64,000 nucleotides of DNA, taken from Pseudomonas paraglycinae (lineage in GTDB: Bacteria > Pseudomonadota > Gammaproteobacteria > Pseudomonadales > Pseudomonadaceae). Below the pieces are notes generated by a model. That model had not been told where the DNA came from, did no database searches, and worked only from the letters and a program-made list of their open reading frames with translations. The position numbers and the translations under genes are program-made. The stretch lies in the NCBI RefSeq assembly GCF_021601625.1, contig NZ_BQHR01000001.1, positions 248,001 through 312,000 on the forward strand. The letters run 5' to 3'. Positions 37,664-45,922 of this stretch are shown here, in pieces; positions within the stretch are counted from its first letter, which is position 1; the number at the start of each line of letters is the position of its first letter.

Positions 37664-38503
37664 ATGAATTATCGTCACGCCTTCCATGCCGGCAATCACG
37701 CCGATGTGTTCAAACACCTGACCTTGACCCGCCTCATCGCCCTGATGTCGCGCAAGGAGCAGCCGTTTGCCTATCTCGACAGCCACGCCGGCATCGGTCT
37801 GTATGACCTGCAGGGTGATCAGGCCAACCGTACCGGCGAGTACCTGGAAGGCATCGCGCGGTTGTGGGATCAGCCGGATCTGCCGGCGCTGACCGCCGAC
37901 TATATGAAGGTGCTGCACGAGATGAACCCGGACGGTCAGTTGCGTTATTACCCGGGTTCGCCGGAGCTGGCACGGCGTCTGACCCGACCGCAGGACCGGG
38001 TGATGCTCAACGAGAAGCACCCTGAAGACGGCGTGCAGCTCAAGGAGAACATGGCCGGCGATCGTCGGGTGAAGGTGCATCTGGGCGAGGGCTGGCATGT
38101 CGCCCGCGCCATGTTGCCGGTGCAGGAGAAGCGCGCGGTGATGTTGATTGATCCGCCGTTCGAACAGCTCGATGAAATGCAGCGTTGTGCGGCGTCGATG
38201 AAAGAGGCCATTGGCCGGATGCGCCAGACCGTGGCTGCGATCTGGTATCCGGTGAAGGATCAGCGTGCGCTGCGTCGTTTCTATCAGGATCTGGCCGGCA
38301 CCGGTGCGCCGAAACTGCTGCGGGTCGAGCTGCTCGTGCATCCACTGGACACGCCGAACAGCCTGAACGGCTCTGGCCTGGCGATTGCCAATCCGCCGTG
38401 GGGGCTGGAGGAAGAATTGCGTGAGCTACTGCCGTGGCTGTCCAAAAAGCTTGGGCAAACCCAGGGTGGGTGGCAGATGGATTGGTTGATCGCCGAGAGC
38501 TGA
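37664..38503 (+). CDS. rlmJ: 23S rRNA (adenine-2030-N6)-methyltransferase RlmJ
   Basis: The 279-residue product matches RlmJ closely. It opens MNYRHAFHAGNHADVFKHLT, has the SAM-binding AYLDSHAGIGLYDL and the catalytic DPPF in AVMLIDPPFEQ. It methylates A2030 of 23S rRNA. ATG at 37664 begins the conserved N-terminus. The gene converges with msrA across a REP-type hairpin. It appears complete and typical in length. Confidence 0.95.
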   Translation: MNYRHAFHAGNHADVFKHLTLTRLIALMSRKEQPFAYLDSHAGIGLYDLQGDQANRTGEYLEGIARLWDQPDLPALTADYMKVLHEMNPDGQLRYYPGSPELARRLTRPQDRVMLNEKHPEDGVQLKENMAGDRRVKVHLGEGWHVARAMLPVQEKRAVMLIDPPFEQLDEMQRCAASMKEAIGRMRQTVAAIWYPVKDQRALRRFYQDLAGTGAPKLLRVELLVHPLDTPNSLNGSGLAIANPPWGLEEELRELLPWLSKKLGQTQGGWQMDWLIAES

Positions 38504-38512
38504 TCACTGACC

Positions 38513-38543
38513 GATCGTTCCCACGCGGAGCGTGGGAGCGATC
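38513..38543. repeat. REP-type palindrome between rlmJ and msrA
   Basis: GATCGTTCCCACGC (38513-38526) and GCGTGGGAGCGATC (38530-38543) pair around GGA with one G-T mismatch. This is the common short REP sequence of the P. fluorescens group. Lying between two convergent genes, it may act as a bidirectional terminator. Confidence 0.8.
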
Positions 38544-38554
38544 AGTGGTCGCGG

Positions 38555-39220
38555 TCAGTTCCCCGCCAGACTCGGCGGCATGCAAACGCCCGTGCCGCCA
38601 ATCCCGCAATAGCCTTCCGGGTTTTTCGCCAGATACTGCTGGTGATAGGCCTCGGCGAAGTAAACGGTCGGCGCCTGTTCAATCTCGGTGCTGATTTCAC
38701 CCAGACCCGCCTTCGACAGTTCGGCCTGATAAACAGCTTTGCTCTTCAACGCTGCCTCCAGTTGCTCCGGATGGGTCGCGTAGATCACCGAACGGTACTG
38801 GGTGCCGATGTCATTGCCCTGGCGCATGCCCTGCGTCGGGTTGTGCAATTCCCAGAACATCGCCAGCAGCTCTTCGTAGCTGACCTTGGCCTTGTCGAAC
38901 ACCACCAGCACCACTTCAGCGTGGCCGGTCAGGCCCGAGCAGACTTCTTCGTAGGTCGGGTTCGGCGTGTAACCGCCGGCGTAACCGACCACGGTGCTGA
39001 CCACGCCTTCACGCTGCCAGAAGCGGCGCTCGGCACCCCAGAAGCAGCCCAGGCCGAAAATCGCGAAGTCGACGTCCTGAAAGAACGGGCCCAGCAACGG
39101 CGTTTCGGTGAAAACAAAGTGTTTTTCAGGCAGGGCCATCGGGGTTTCGCGGCCAGGCAGAGCTTGTTCTTTAGTCGGTAGCACGTTTTTGTTCACCAGA
39201 ATTTCCGAGCGCAGAACCAT
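38555..39220 (-). CDS. msrA: Peptide methionine sulfoxide reductase MsrA
   Basis: This 221-residue MsrA has the catalytic cysteine in [28 protein letters not shown] next, and the C-terminal resolving cysteines in [12 protein letters not shown]. It reduces methionine-S-sulfoxide in proteins using thioredoxin. The long N-terminal extension (about 50 residues before the fold) is like that of E. coli MsrA. ATG at 39220 is used; later ATGs would shorten only the extension. The dipA gene lies upstream on the same strand. Confidence 0.95.
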   Translation of the reverse strand: MVLRSEILVNKNVLPTKEQALPGRETPMALPEKHFVFTETPLLGPFFQDVDFAIFGLGCFWGAERRFWQREGVVSTVVGYAGGYTPNPTYEEVCSGLTGHAEVVLVVFDKAKVSYEELLAMFWELHNPTQGMRQGNDIGTQYRSVIYATHPEQLEAALKSKAVYQAELSKAGLGEISTEIEQAPTVYFAEAYHQQYLAKNPEGYCGIGGTGVCMPPSLAGN

Positions 39221-39325
39221 GATCGTTCCTCTCAGTCAGGATGGGATGTAAAAAGTCTGACCGCCAGTGTGCCCAATGATGCCCCGTTAATCACTAGGCA
39301 AAATGTGCGGGTACTGTCTTGGGAT

Positions 39326-42022
39326 TTACAGGCAGAGCGGGCCGCGCGGATAGCGCTTGAGCGCCTGGATCAGCTCGGCGCCCGGAATCGGCCGGTCGAA
39401 CAGGTAGCCCTGGCCGACGTCGCAGCGGTGGCGACGCAGGAACGCCAGTTGCTCGGCAGTCTCGATGCCTTCGGCGACGACCTTGAGTTTCAGGTTGTGG
39501 GCCATGGCGATCACGGCGGAGGTGATTTCCATATCGTCCTGGTTGTCCGGGATTTCATGGATGAAGCTGCGATCGATCTTGATGATGTCGATCGGGAATT
39601 TTTTCAGGTAGCTGAGCGACGAGTAACCGGTGCCGAAGTCGTCCATCGCCAAGGTCAGGCCCAGGCGCTTGAGCTGGTCGAGCTGCAAGTGGGTGTCTTC
39701 GGTCGCTTCCAGCAGCAGGCCTTCGGTCAGTTCCAGCTCCAGCAGATTGGCCGGCAGCGCTTCTTCCTTGAGGATGTTGGCGATGGAGGCCACCAGATCC
39801 GGGTCGGAGAACTGCTTGGGCGAAAGGTTGATCGCCACTTGCAGATTGCCCATGCCGGCAGCAGTCAGAGCCTTGCTCATGCGACAGGCCTGACGGGCGA
39901 TCCACTTGCCGATCGGAATGATCAGGCCGGTTTCCTCGGCGACGCTGATGAACTGGTCCGGGCGAATCATGCCGCGCTCCGGGTGGTTCCAGCGCAGCAA
40001 TGCTTCCATGCCGAGCAGGCGACCGCTGCGCAGGCACAGCTTCGGCTGATAGAACACGTCCAGCTCGTTCTGGGTCAGGGCCCGGCGCAGGTTGTTCTCG
40101 ACGAACAGTTTGTAGCTGGCCTCGGCGTTCAGCGCTTCGGTGAACACCTGGACCTGATGTTTGCCGTTGGCCTTGGCCTTGTGCAGAGCGAGGCCGGCGT
40201 TGCGCATCAGGGTTTGCGGGTCGCGGCCGTGCAGTGGCGCGCAGGCCAGGCCCACGGAGCCAGTGACGCTGATCAACTGGTTGTCGACGAACATCGGTTT
40301 ATCCAGCGTCGCCAGCAATTGGTTGGCGATCTGCTGCCCGGTGGCAAGGTCTGTGTCGTCGAGCAACACTGCGAACTCGTTACTGGCGAACCGCGCCAGA
40401 CTGCCGCTCGGGCTCAGGCTGTTACGCAGGCGCCGGGCCAGGCTGATCAACAGTTTGTCGCCGGTCTGGTGGCCGAGGCTGTCGTTGATCCGCTTGAAGT
40501 TGTCGATGTCCACCAGCAGCAGGCTGATCGGGGTATCGCTATCCCGGGCGAAGCGTTCATCCAGATTGCGGATAAATGCAGGCCGGTTGCCGAGGTTGGT
40601 CAGGTTGTCGGTATACGCTAGGCGCTCGATGCGCTGCTGCGCCAGCTTGGTCTGAGTGATGTCTTCGTAGATGCCGATGTAGTGCGTCAGCTCACGGTTG
40701 TCGCCGTAGACCTTGGAGATCGACAACTGGCCCCAGTAGGGTTCGAGGTTCTTGCGGCGGCTCTTGAATTCGCCCTGCCAGCTGTTGCTCTTGGCCAGCG
40801 CCGACGGCGCGTCGAACAGCAGCTCGCTTAAGTTTTCCAGGGCTGGCAATTCCGAGAGGCGCTGGCCGTGGACTTCCTCGGTGGTGTACTGGGTGATCGC
40901 GGTGAAGCTCGGGTTGACGTACTCGACCACGCCGTCGCAGTTGACCAGCAAAAAGGCGTTGGCGCTTTGCTCGACCGCACGCTGGAACAGGTGCAGCGCG
41001 CTGGTGGCGGTGCGGCGGTTGTGATTGTTGATGACCTGGGCGAACTGGTCGGCCAGTTCACCGGCAAAAGCGATTTCGTCGGACTGCCAGGCGCGGGTGA
41101 CGCCGGTCTGCTCCAGGCACAGCACGCCGACCACTTGGCCGTCGACGCGGATGCTGGCGTCGAGCATGGCGTTGACGTCACGCGGGCGCAGGGCTTCGGC
41201 CATTTCCCGGGTACGCGGGTCGCGCATCGCGTTGTGCGCGTCGATGGCGCGGCTGCCGTGCAACGCGTCCATGTAATCGGGGAAGCCGCTGACGTCGATG
41301 ACCTCCGGCAGGATGTATTCCTGGGTGGCGCGGTGGTACGCCGAGATCGGCACCAGCTTCTGGCCTTCAAGGTTCCACAGACTGGCGCAGTCGATTTCGT
41401 AGATATCGCAGGCGCAGCGGGTAATCAGTTCGGCGGCTTCTTGCAGGGAGTTCTGGCTGCTGTAACGCTGGCGGGCCAGCAGCAGGATCAGGTCCTGCTG
41501 GGCGCGCACCCGCTCCAGATGTTGCAGCTGTTCCTGCTGGGCACGCTGGTTGAGTTCAAGGGCGATTTGCAGGCGTGAATTCTGGGTTTCCAGATCGACG
41601 GAGGGCAACGTCGGCGCTTCGTCGAATACATCGTCGACCGCCAGCAGGTAACCGCGCAGCAAGTGGCGGTTGTGCTGTTTGTAGGCTTCACCGAGTTCAA
41701 GAATGCTCAACGCGCCGGCGGCGGTGTGCAGGGTATAGCGCACCAGGTAATGCGGGCTTTGGCCGAGTTGTTGCTGGATCGCATCATGCAGTTGATAGCG
41801 CGCTTCGGGCTCCATCAGGCTTGCGTAGGGCGAGCCGACCAGGGCGCAGAGTTCAACGGCGGGCTGGCCGAACTGGCGTTCGCAGTTGGGATCGAGAAAC
41901 AGCATCGCCCAGCTGGCTTCATTCAGGCGCTCGAAACGCAGCATGCCGAGCCGCGAGGGCACAGGCAACTGCGTCACTACCTCGGCCACCATACGGCTGG
42001 CGGCATCGGGTTGGCTCTTCAT
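39326..42022 (-). CDS. dipA: Cyclic-di-GMP phosphodiesterase DipA (GAF-PAS-degenerate GGDEF-EAL)
   Basis: The 898-residue protein has a PAS-like N-terminal region (about 25-130), a GAF domain (about 175-335), a PAS domain (about 345-455), a GGDEF domain whose signature is Ala546-Ser-Asn-Glu-Phe550, and an EAL domain with the intact EALLR at 673-677 and DDFGTGYSSL. The degenerate ASNEF site and the domain order match what I recall of P. aeruginosa DipA (PA5017), and the neighbours (msrA, aceF) agree. It should hydrolyse c-di-GMP and promote dispersal. ATG at 42022 is chosen; the upstream frame to 42136 adds a basic, unconserved leader. Confidence 0.9.
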   Translation of the reverse strand: MKSQPDAASRMVAEVVTQLPVPSRLGMLRFERLNEASWAMLFLDPNCERQFGQPAVELCALVGSPYASLMEPEARYQLHDAIQQQLGQSPHYLVRYTLHTAAGALSILELGEAYKQHNRHLLRGYLLAVDDVFDEAPTLPSVDLETQNSRLQIALELNQRAQQEQLQHLERVRAQQDLILLLARQRYSSQNSLQEAAELITRCACDIYEIDCASLWNLEGQKLVPISAYHRATQEYILPEVIDVSGFPDYMDALHGSRAIDAHNAMRDPRTREMAEALRPRDVNAMLDASIRVDGQVVGVLCLEQTGVTRAWQSDEIAFAGELADQFAQVINNHNRRTATSALHLFQRAVEQSANAFLLVNCDGVVEYVNPSFTAITQYTTEEVHGQRLSELPALENLSELLFDAPSALAKSNSWQGEFKSRRKNLEPYWGQLSISKVYGDNRELTHYIGIYEDITQTKLAQQRIERLAYTDNLTNLGNRPAFIRNLDERFARDSDTPISLLLVDIDNFKRINDSLGHQTGDKLLISLARRLRNSLSPSGSLARFASNEFAVLLDDTDLATGQQIANQLLATLDKPMFVDNQLISVTGSVGLACAPLHGRDPQTLMRNAGLALHKAKANGKHQVQVFTEALNAEASYKLFVENNLRRALTQNELDVFYQPKLCLRSGRLLGMEALLRWNHPERGMIRPDQFISVAEETGLIIPIGKWIARQACRMSKALTAAGMGNLQVAINLSPKQFSDPDLVASIANILKEEALPANLLELELTEGLLLEATEDTHLQLDQLKRLGLTLAMDDFGTGYSSLSYLKKFPIDIIKIDRSFIHEIPDNQDDMEITSAVIAMAHNLKLKVVAEGIETAEQLAFLRRHRCDVGQGYLFDRPIPGAELIQALKRYPRGPLCL

Positions 42023-42210
42023 GAAGGGAACTCGCTTGGAAATTTGCTGAACGCGCCGGGCTCTCGCCCTCTTTACTGTTGCCTGCGGCAAGGTTGCATC
42101 ATTGCGGCACCGACTGACAAGAGACATGAAGGCCAAGTGCTATAAGAATATGTCGGCTGCAGTGAACATTTCTCCAGCACTTGCCGGAAACTAATGCTAT
42201 TAAGCGCGGA

Positions 42211-42238
42211 GATGGCCGTTCCAGAGCCTTCGGCCATC
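42211..42238 (-). terminator. Stem-loop after the PhoD-like gene
   Basis: GATGGCCG (42211-42218) pairs with CGGCCATC (42231-42238). An overlapping alternative pairs CCGTTCC with GGAACGG a few bases on, so two mutually exclusive folds exist. It begins about 24 bases after the stop of the PhoD-like gene on the minus strand. No T-tract is present. Confidence 0.4.
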
Positions 42239-42261
42239 CGGAACGGTCGTGCCGCTGGATT

Positions 42262-43671
42262 TCATCGCAGCGGAATATCGATGGATTGCAGGTGCCTGCC
42301 ATCCCGGTCGTGATAGTTGACCTGGATCCGTCCGGCCTCGACCACCAGGTGCGCAAAGTTGTCCTGGCTGATGACTTGGCTGGTCAGTTCGTGCCGGTAT
42401 TCGCCTGCCTCGGTCTGCGCCAGCGGCTGGTCGAGCATGAAGGTCGCGGCGGTGGCATAGGGCAGCAATTTGCTGTTGCTCAGCGGCGAAGATACGACGG
42501 TGTGTACCTCGAAGTCCGGGTCTTCGCTGTGGCTCAGGCGACTGGTCAGCGAGCCATGCACATCGCCGGAAATGAACACGACGTTCCTGAGCCGATGCCG
42601 GCGGATGGTTTCCAGCAGGCGCAGGCGCTGTTCGGGGAAGCCTGCCCAGGCATCATCGCCGTTCATTTTGCGGTCGGGGTAGAACATGACACTGGTGACC
42701 ACGAACTTGACCCTCGCCGGACTCTTCACCAGCCAATTGCACAAGGCTTGTTCCTGTTCTTCATCGAGGATGCGGCGGTTCTCGGCCGACAAGTTGCGGC
42801 GAGTTCGACTGTCCGTTACAAACCATTCGATATCGCCGTCGCTGAATTGATACCAGTAGTGTTTCAGTGAAGTACGGTCGATTGTGCCGTTAGTTGTTGC
42901 GGAGTAAGCCGGGCTATGACTGACTTGATAGAGTTCGTAAGCCTTCATCGCATTGCTGAACAGTATTTCATCGGACTCGTTGGCGTTCATTGGCCAGTTA
43001 TCTTCTATTTCATGATCATCTAGAATCATGTAAGTCGAAGTCTCCGACATCAGTCGTCGAATATTGGGCAGGGAAAACGCCGTACGATACTTTGCGATGA
43101 ACTCTTCATAGTCGCGATCCGGTGCGAACAGGTTCAAATCATCAGCGTAGATTTGATCGCCACACATCATGATGGCGCTGATCGCCGGTTGTGCGCCTTC
43201 GATCAATTGACTGATCGACGCGAAAATCCGGTCGCCCAGATGCGGAAGAACCGGGATGCCGGCGGTCATGCGCAAGTAGCGGCAGGAACCGAGGATATAA
43301 GCGCGCGGCTGCAAGGGCTGATGGCTGCGGGTGCGCAGGCGATACGTTTCCCGTGGCCATTGCAGCGGTAACTCCGCCACGCTATCCACACTGTGAACGG
43401 GACTCATCGGGCTGAACCAGCCGGTCTGGTATTCGTAGTCGGTGTCGGCCTGCAAATGATCGAGCACCAGCACTTCAGTCATGTCGCGGGTTGAATCCAG
43501 TTTTACAAACTGGCCCGTCTGCCATTGTTTCGAATCCAATATCCGATAGCGAATACCGGCAAATACGGCAGCGTTATGCTGCAGTCCGCCGCGAATAAAG
43601 ATCCGCACCTGATTAGTTGTCGTGTAGCCAATGATCGGGCCGACAGTAGGTTTCAGCATGTTCGAGTCCAT
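42262..43671 (-). CDS. PhoD-like alkaline phosphatase/phosphodiesterase
   Basis: This 469-residue metallophosphoesterase has PhoD-type motifs: ILGSCRYLRM, MMCGDQIYADDLN, ILDDHEIEDNWP and FISGDVHGS, which together supply the metal ligands. PhoD enzymes hydrolyse phosphodiesters and monoesters and are usually exported by the Tat system. Here no signal peptide or twin-arginine is visible: the protein begins MDSNMLKPTVGPIIGYTTTN directly at the fold. It may therefore be cytosolic or a different subfamily. The codon use in its first half is more AT-rich than in its neighbours, and it is not part of the PAO1 synteny as I recall it, suggesting insertion between dipA and aceF. Confidence 0.85.
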   Translation of the reverse strand: MDSNMLKPTVGPIIGYTTTNQVRIFIRGGLQHNAAVFAGIRYRILDSKQWQTGQFVKLDSTRDMTEVLVLDHLQADTDYEYQTGWFSPMSPVHSVDSVAELPLQWPRETYRLRTRSHQPLQPRAYILGSCRYLRMTAGIPVLPHLGDRIFASISQLIEGAQPAISAIMMCGDQIYADDLNLFAPDRDYEEFIAKYRTAFSLPNIRRLMSETSTYMILDDHEIEDNWPMNANESDEILFSNAMKAYELYQVSHSPAYSATTNGTIDRTSLKHYWYQFSDGDIEWFVTDSRTRRNLSAENRRILDEEQEQALCNWLVKSPARVKFVVTSVMFYPDRKMNGDDAWAGFPEQRLRLLETIRRHRLRNVVFISGDVHGSLTSRLSHSEDPDFEVHTVVSSPLSNSKLLPYATAATFMLDQPLAQTEAGEYRHELTSQVISQDNFAHLVVEAGRIQVNYHDRDGRHLQSIDIPLR

Positions 43672-43837
43672 TCGAATAAATGTTGGTGATTGATAAAGTT
43701 ACCCGGCTGGTTGGTGCAACTTTGATGCGCCAAGGTTAGTTGCCTGTTGCTGAAAAATATCGACAGGAAGTGGACTCGAGTCGTGGCTTATATCAGCGCA
43801 AGTTGTGGGAAAAGTTCGGGCGACAGTTATTTCAGGC

Positions 43838-43931
43838 AAAAAAAAGCCCCGCCAAACTGACGGGGTTGAGGTACGAGCGTGTGGCGCTCGAAAACGTGGA
43901 GCACGATCGGCCCTCCGTTGCCGGAGGGCCG
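43838..43931 (-). terminator. Terminator region of the aceE-aceF operon
   Basis: On the minus strand, just after the aceF stop, comes a perfect ten-base hairpin (CGGCCCTCCG/CGGAGGGCCG, 43908-43931). A short GAGCG/CGCTC stem follows (43875-43889), then a classical intrinsic terminator with stem CCCCG/CGGGG (43847-43851 and 43861-43865) and a run of eight T's. The last is the probable termination point. Confidence 0.85.
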
Positions 43932-43937
43932 AGCGCT

Positions 43938-45911
43938 TTACAGCAGGATGGTGCGGATGTCCGCCAGCAGGTCGCTCAGACGCTTGGTGAAGCGTGCAGC
44001 AGCGGCGCCGTTGATCACACGGTGATCGTAGGACAGCGACAGTGGCAGCATCAGTTTCGGCTGGAAGGCTTTGCCGTCCCAGACTGGCTGGATGGTTGCC
44101 TTGGAAACACCGAGGATCGCCACTTCCGGCGCGTTGACGATTGGCGTGAAGCCGGTGCCGCCAATGTGGCCGAGACTGGAAATGGTGAAGCAGGCGCCTT
44201 GCATCTCGTCCGACGAGAGCTTCTTGGTCCGGGCTTTTTCAGCCAGGGAAGCGGCCTCGGCGGCCAGTTGCAGCAGGCTCTTCTGGTCGACGTTCTTGAT
44301 GACCGGTACGAGCAGGCCATCCGGGGTGTCGACGGCGAAGCCGATGTTCACGTATTTCTTGCGGATGATCGCCTTGCCGCTTGGTGCCAGCGAGCTGTTG
44401 AAGTCCGGCAGTTCCTTGAGCAGGTGCGCGCAGGACTTGAGCAGCAGCGGCAGGATGGTCAGCTTGACGCCGGCCTTCTCTGCGACAGCTTTCTGTGCGG
44501 TGCGGAACGCTTCCAGCTCGGTGATATCCGCCGAGTCGAATTGCGTTACGTGCGGCACGTTCAGCCAGCTGCGGTGCAGGTTGGCAGCACCGACCTGCAT
44601 CAGGCGGGTCATCGGCACTTCTTCGATTTCGCCGAAACGGCTGAAGTCGACGACCGGAATCGGCGGGATGCCCGCGCCACCGGTTGCGCCAGCGGCAGCG
44701 GCCGGTGCTTCCTTGGCCTTCTGCATCATGGCTTTGACGTAAACCTGCACGTCTTCTTTCAGGATGCGACCGTGCGGACCGCTGGCGCCGACAGCGCTCA
44801 GCTCGACGCCGAATTCGCGAGCCAGTTGACGCACGGCAGGGCCGGCGTGAACTTTGGCGCCTGGCTTGGCTGGAGCAGCAACCGGAGCGGCAGCAGCAGG
44901 TGCAGCGGCAGCCGGAGCAGCAGCAGCGGCCGGCGCCGGAGCGCTCGGAGCAGCAGCGGCAGCTGGAGCCGGGGCAGGAGCAGGAGCAGGAGCAGCGCCT
45001 TTGACTTTCAGCTTGAGGATCAGGTCGCCGGTGCCGACTTCATCGTCCAGCTTGATGGAAACGCTTTCCACCACGCCAGCGGCAGGCGACGGGATTTCCA
45101 TGCTCGCCTTGTCGGATTCCAGGGTGATCAGCGACTGGTCGGCTTCAACGCTGTCGCCAGCCTTGACCAGCACTTCGATGATCTTGGCCTTGCCGGCCGA
45201 ACCGATGTCCGGAACGTGGATGTCCTGAACGCTGTCGGCAACCGGTGCAGCTGGCGCGGCGGCCGGTGCTGGTGCAGCCGCAGCGGCCGGAGCAGCAGCC
45301 TGGGCCGGAGCGGCAGCAGCAGGGGCCGCAGCACCCGCCACTTCCAGATCCAGGATCAGGTCGCCGGTGCCGACTTCGTCGTTCAACTTGACGCTGATGG
45401 CCTTGACCACGCCAGCGGCAGGCGACGGGATTTCCATGCTCGCCTTGTCGGATTCCAGGGTGATCAGCGACTGATCAGCCTCGACGGTGTCGCCGACCTT
45501 GACCTGGATCTCGATGATCTGGGCCTTGCCCGACGAACCGATGTCCGGCACGTGCACTTGCTGAACCGAAGCGGCAGCAGGGGCAGCAGCTGGAGCAGCC
45601 GGTGCAGGAGCGGCTGCCGGTGCAGCTTCAGCCTTGGCGGCAGGCGCAGCAGCCGGAGCAGGGGCCGCAGCTGCGGCACCCTCGACTTCCAGTTCCAGCA
45701 GTTCGTCGCCTTCTTTCAGGCGATCGCCCAGCTTCACTTTCAGGCTCTTGATGACGCCGGCTTTCGGGGCCGGCACTTCCATGCTGGCCTTGTCCGATTC
45801 CAGGGTCAGGATGCTCTGGTCGGCTTCGATACGGTCGCCGACCTTCACAAACAGTTCGATTACTTCACCTTCACCGCTGCCGATGTCAGGTACGCGAATG
45901 AGTTCGCTCAC
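43938..45911 (-). CDS. aceF: Dihydrolipoamide acetyltransferase E2 of pyruvate dehydrogenase
   Basis: The 657-residue E2 has three N-terminal lipoyl domains, each with the lipoylated Lys in ESDKASME (near residues 40, 157 and 275), joined by long Ala/Pro linkers. An E3/E1-binding domain follows (AVRQLAREFGVELSAVGASG), then the catalytic acetyltransferase domain ending in SYDHRVINGAAAARFTK with the active-site His. It passes acetyl groups to CoA. It starts with GTG at 45911, seven or eight bases after a GAGGAG, and lies 11 bases after aceE in the same operon. Three lipoyl domains match the E. coli E2 form. Confidence 0.97.
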   Translation of the reverse strand: MSELIRVPDIGSGEGEVIELFVKVGDRIEADQSILTLESDKASMEVPAPKAGVIKSLKVKLGDRLKEGDELLELEVEGAAAAAPAPAAAPAAKAEAAPAAAPAPAAPAAAPAAASVQQVHVPDIGSSGKAQIIEIQVKVGDTVEADQSLITLESDKASMEIPSPAAGVVKAISVKLNDEVGTGDLILDLEVAGAAAPAAAAPAQAAAPAAAAAPAPAAAPAAPVADSVQDIHVPDIGSAGKAKIIEVLVKAGDSVEADQSLITLESDKASMEIPSPAAGVVESVSIKLDDEVGTGDLILKLKVKGAAPAPAPAPAPAAAAAPSAPAPAAAAAPAAAAPAAAAPVAAPAKPGAKVHAGPAVRQLAREFGVELSAVGASGPHGRILKEDVQVYVKAMMQKAKEAPAAAAGATGGAGIPPIPVVDFSRFGEIEEVPMTRLMQVGAANLHRSWLNVPHVTQFDSADITELEAFRTAQKAVAEKAGVKLTILPLLLKSCAHLLKELPDFNSSLAPSGKAIIRKKYVNIGFAVDTPDGLLVPVIKNVDQKSLLQLAAEAASLAEKARTKKLSSDEMQGACFTISSLGHIGGTGFTPIVNAPEVAILGVSKATIQPVWDGKAFQPKLMLPLSLSYDHRVINGAAAARFTKRLSDLLADIRTILL

Positions 45912-45922
45912 AGAGTTTCTCC

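Noticed and set aside
44854-45700. Low-complexity Ala/Pro repeats resembling a repeat array
   Set aside because: They encode the flexible linkers between the three lipoyl domains of AceF and are normal for that family.
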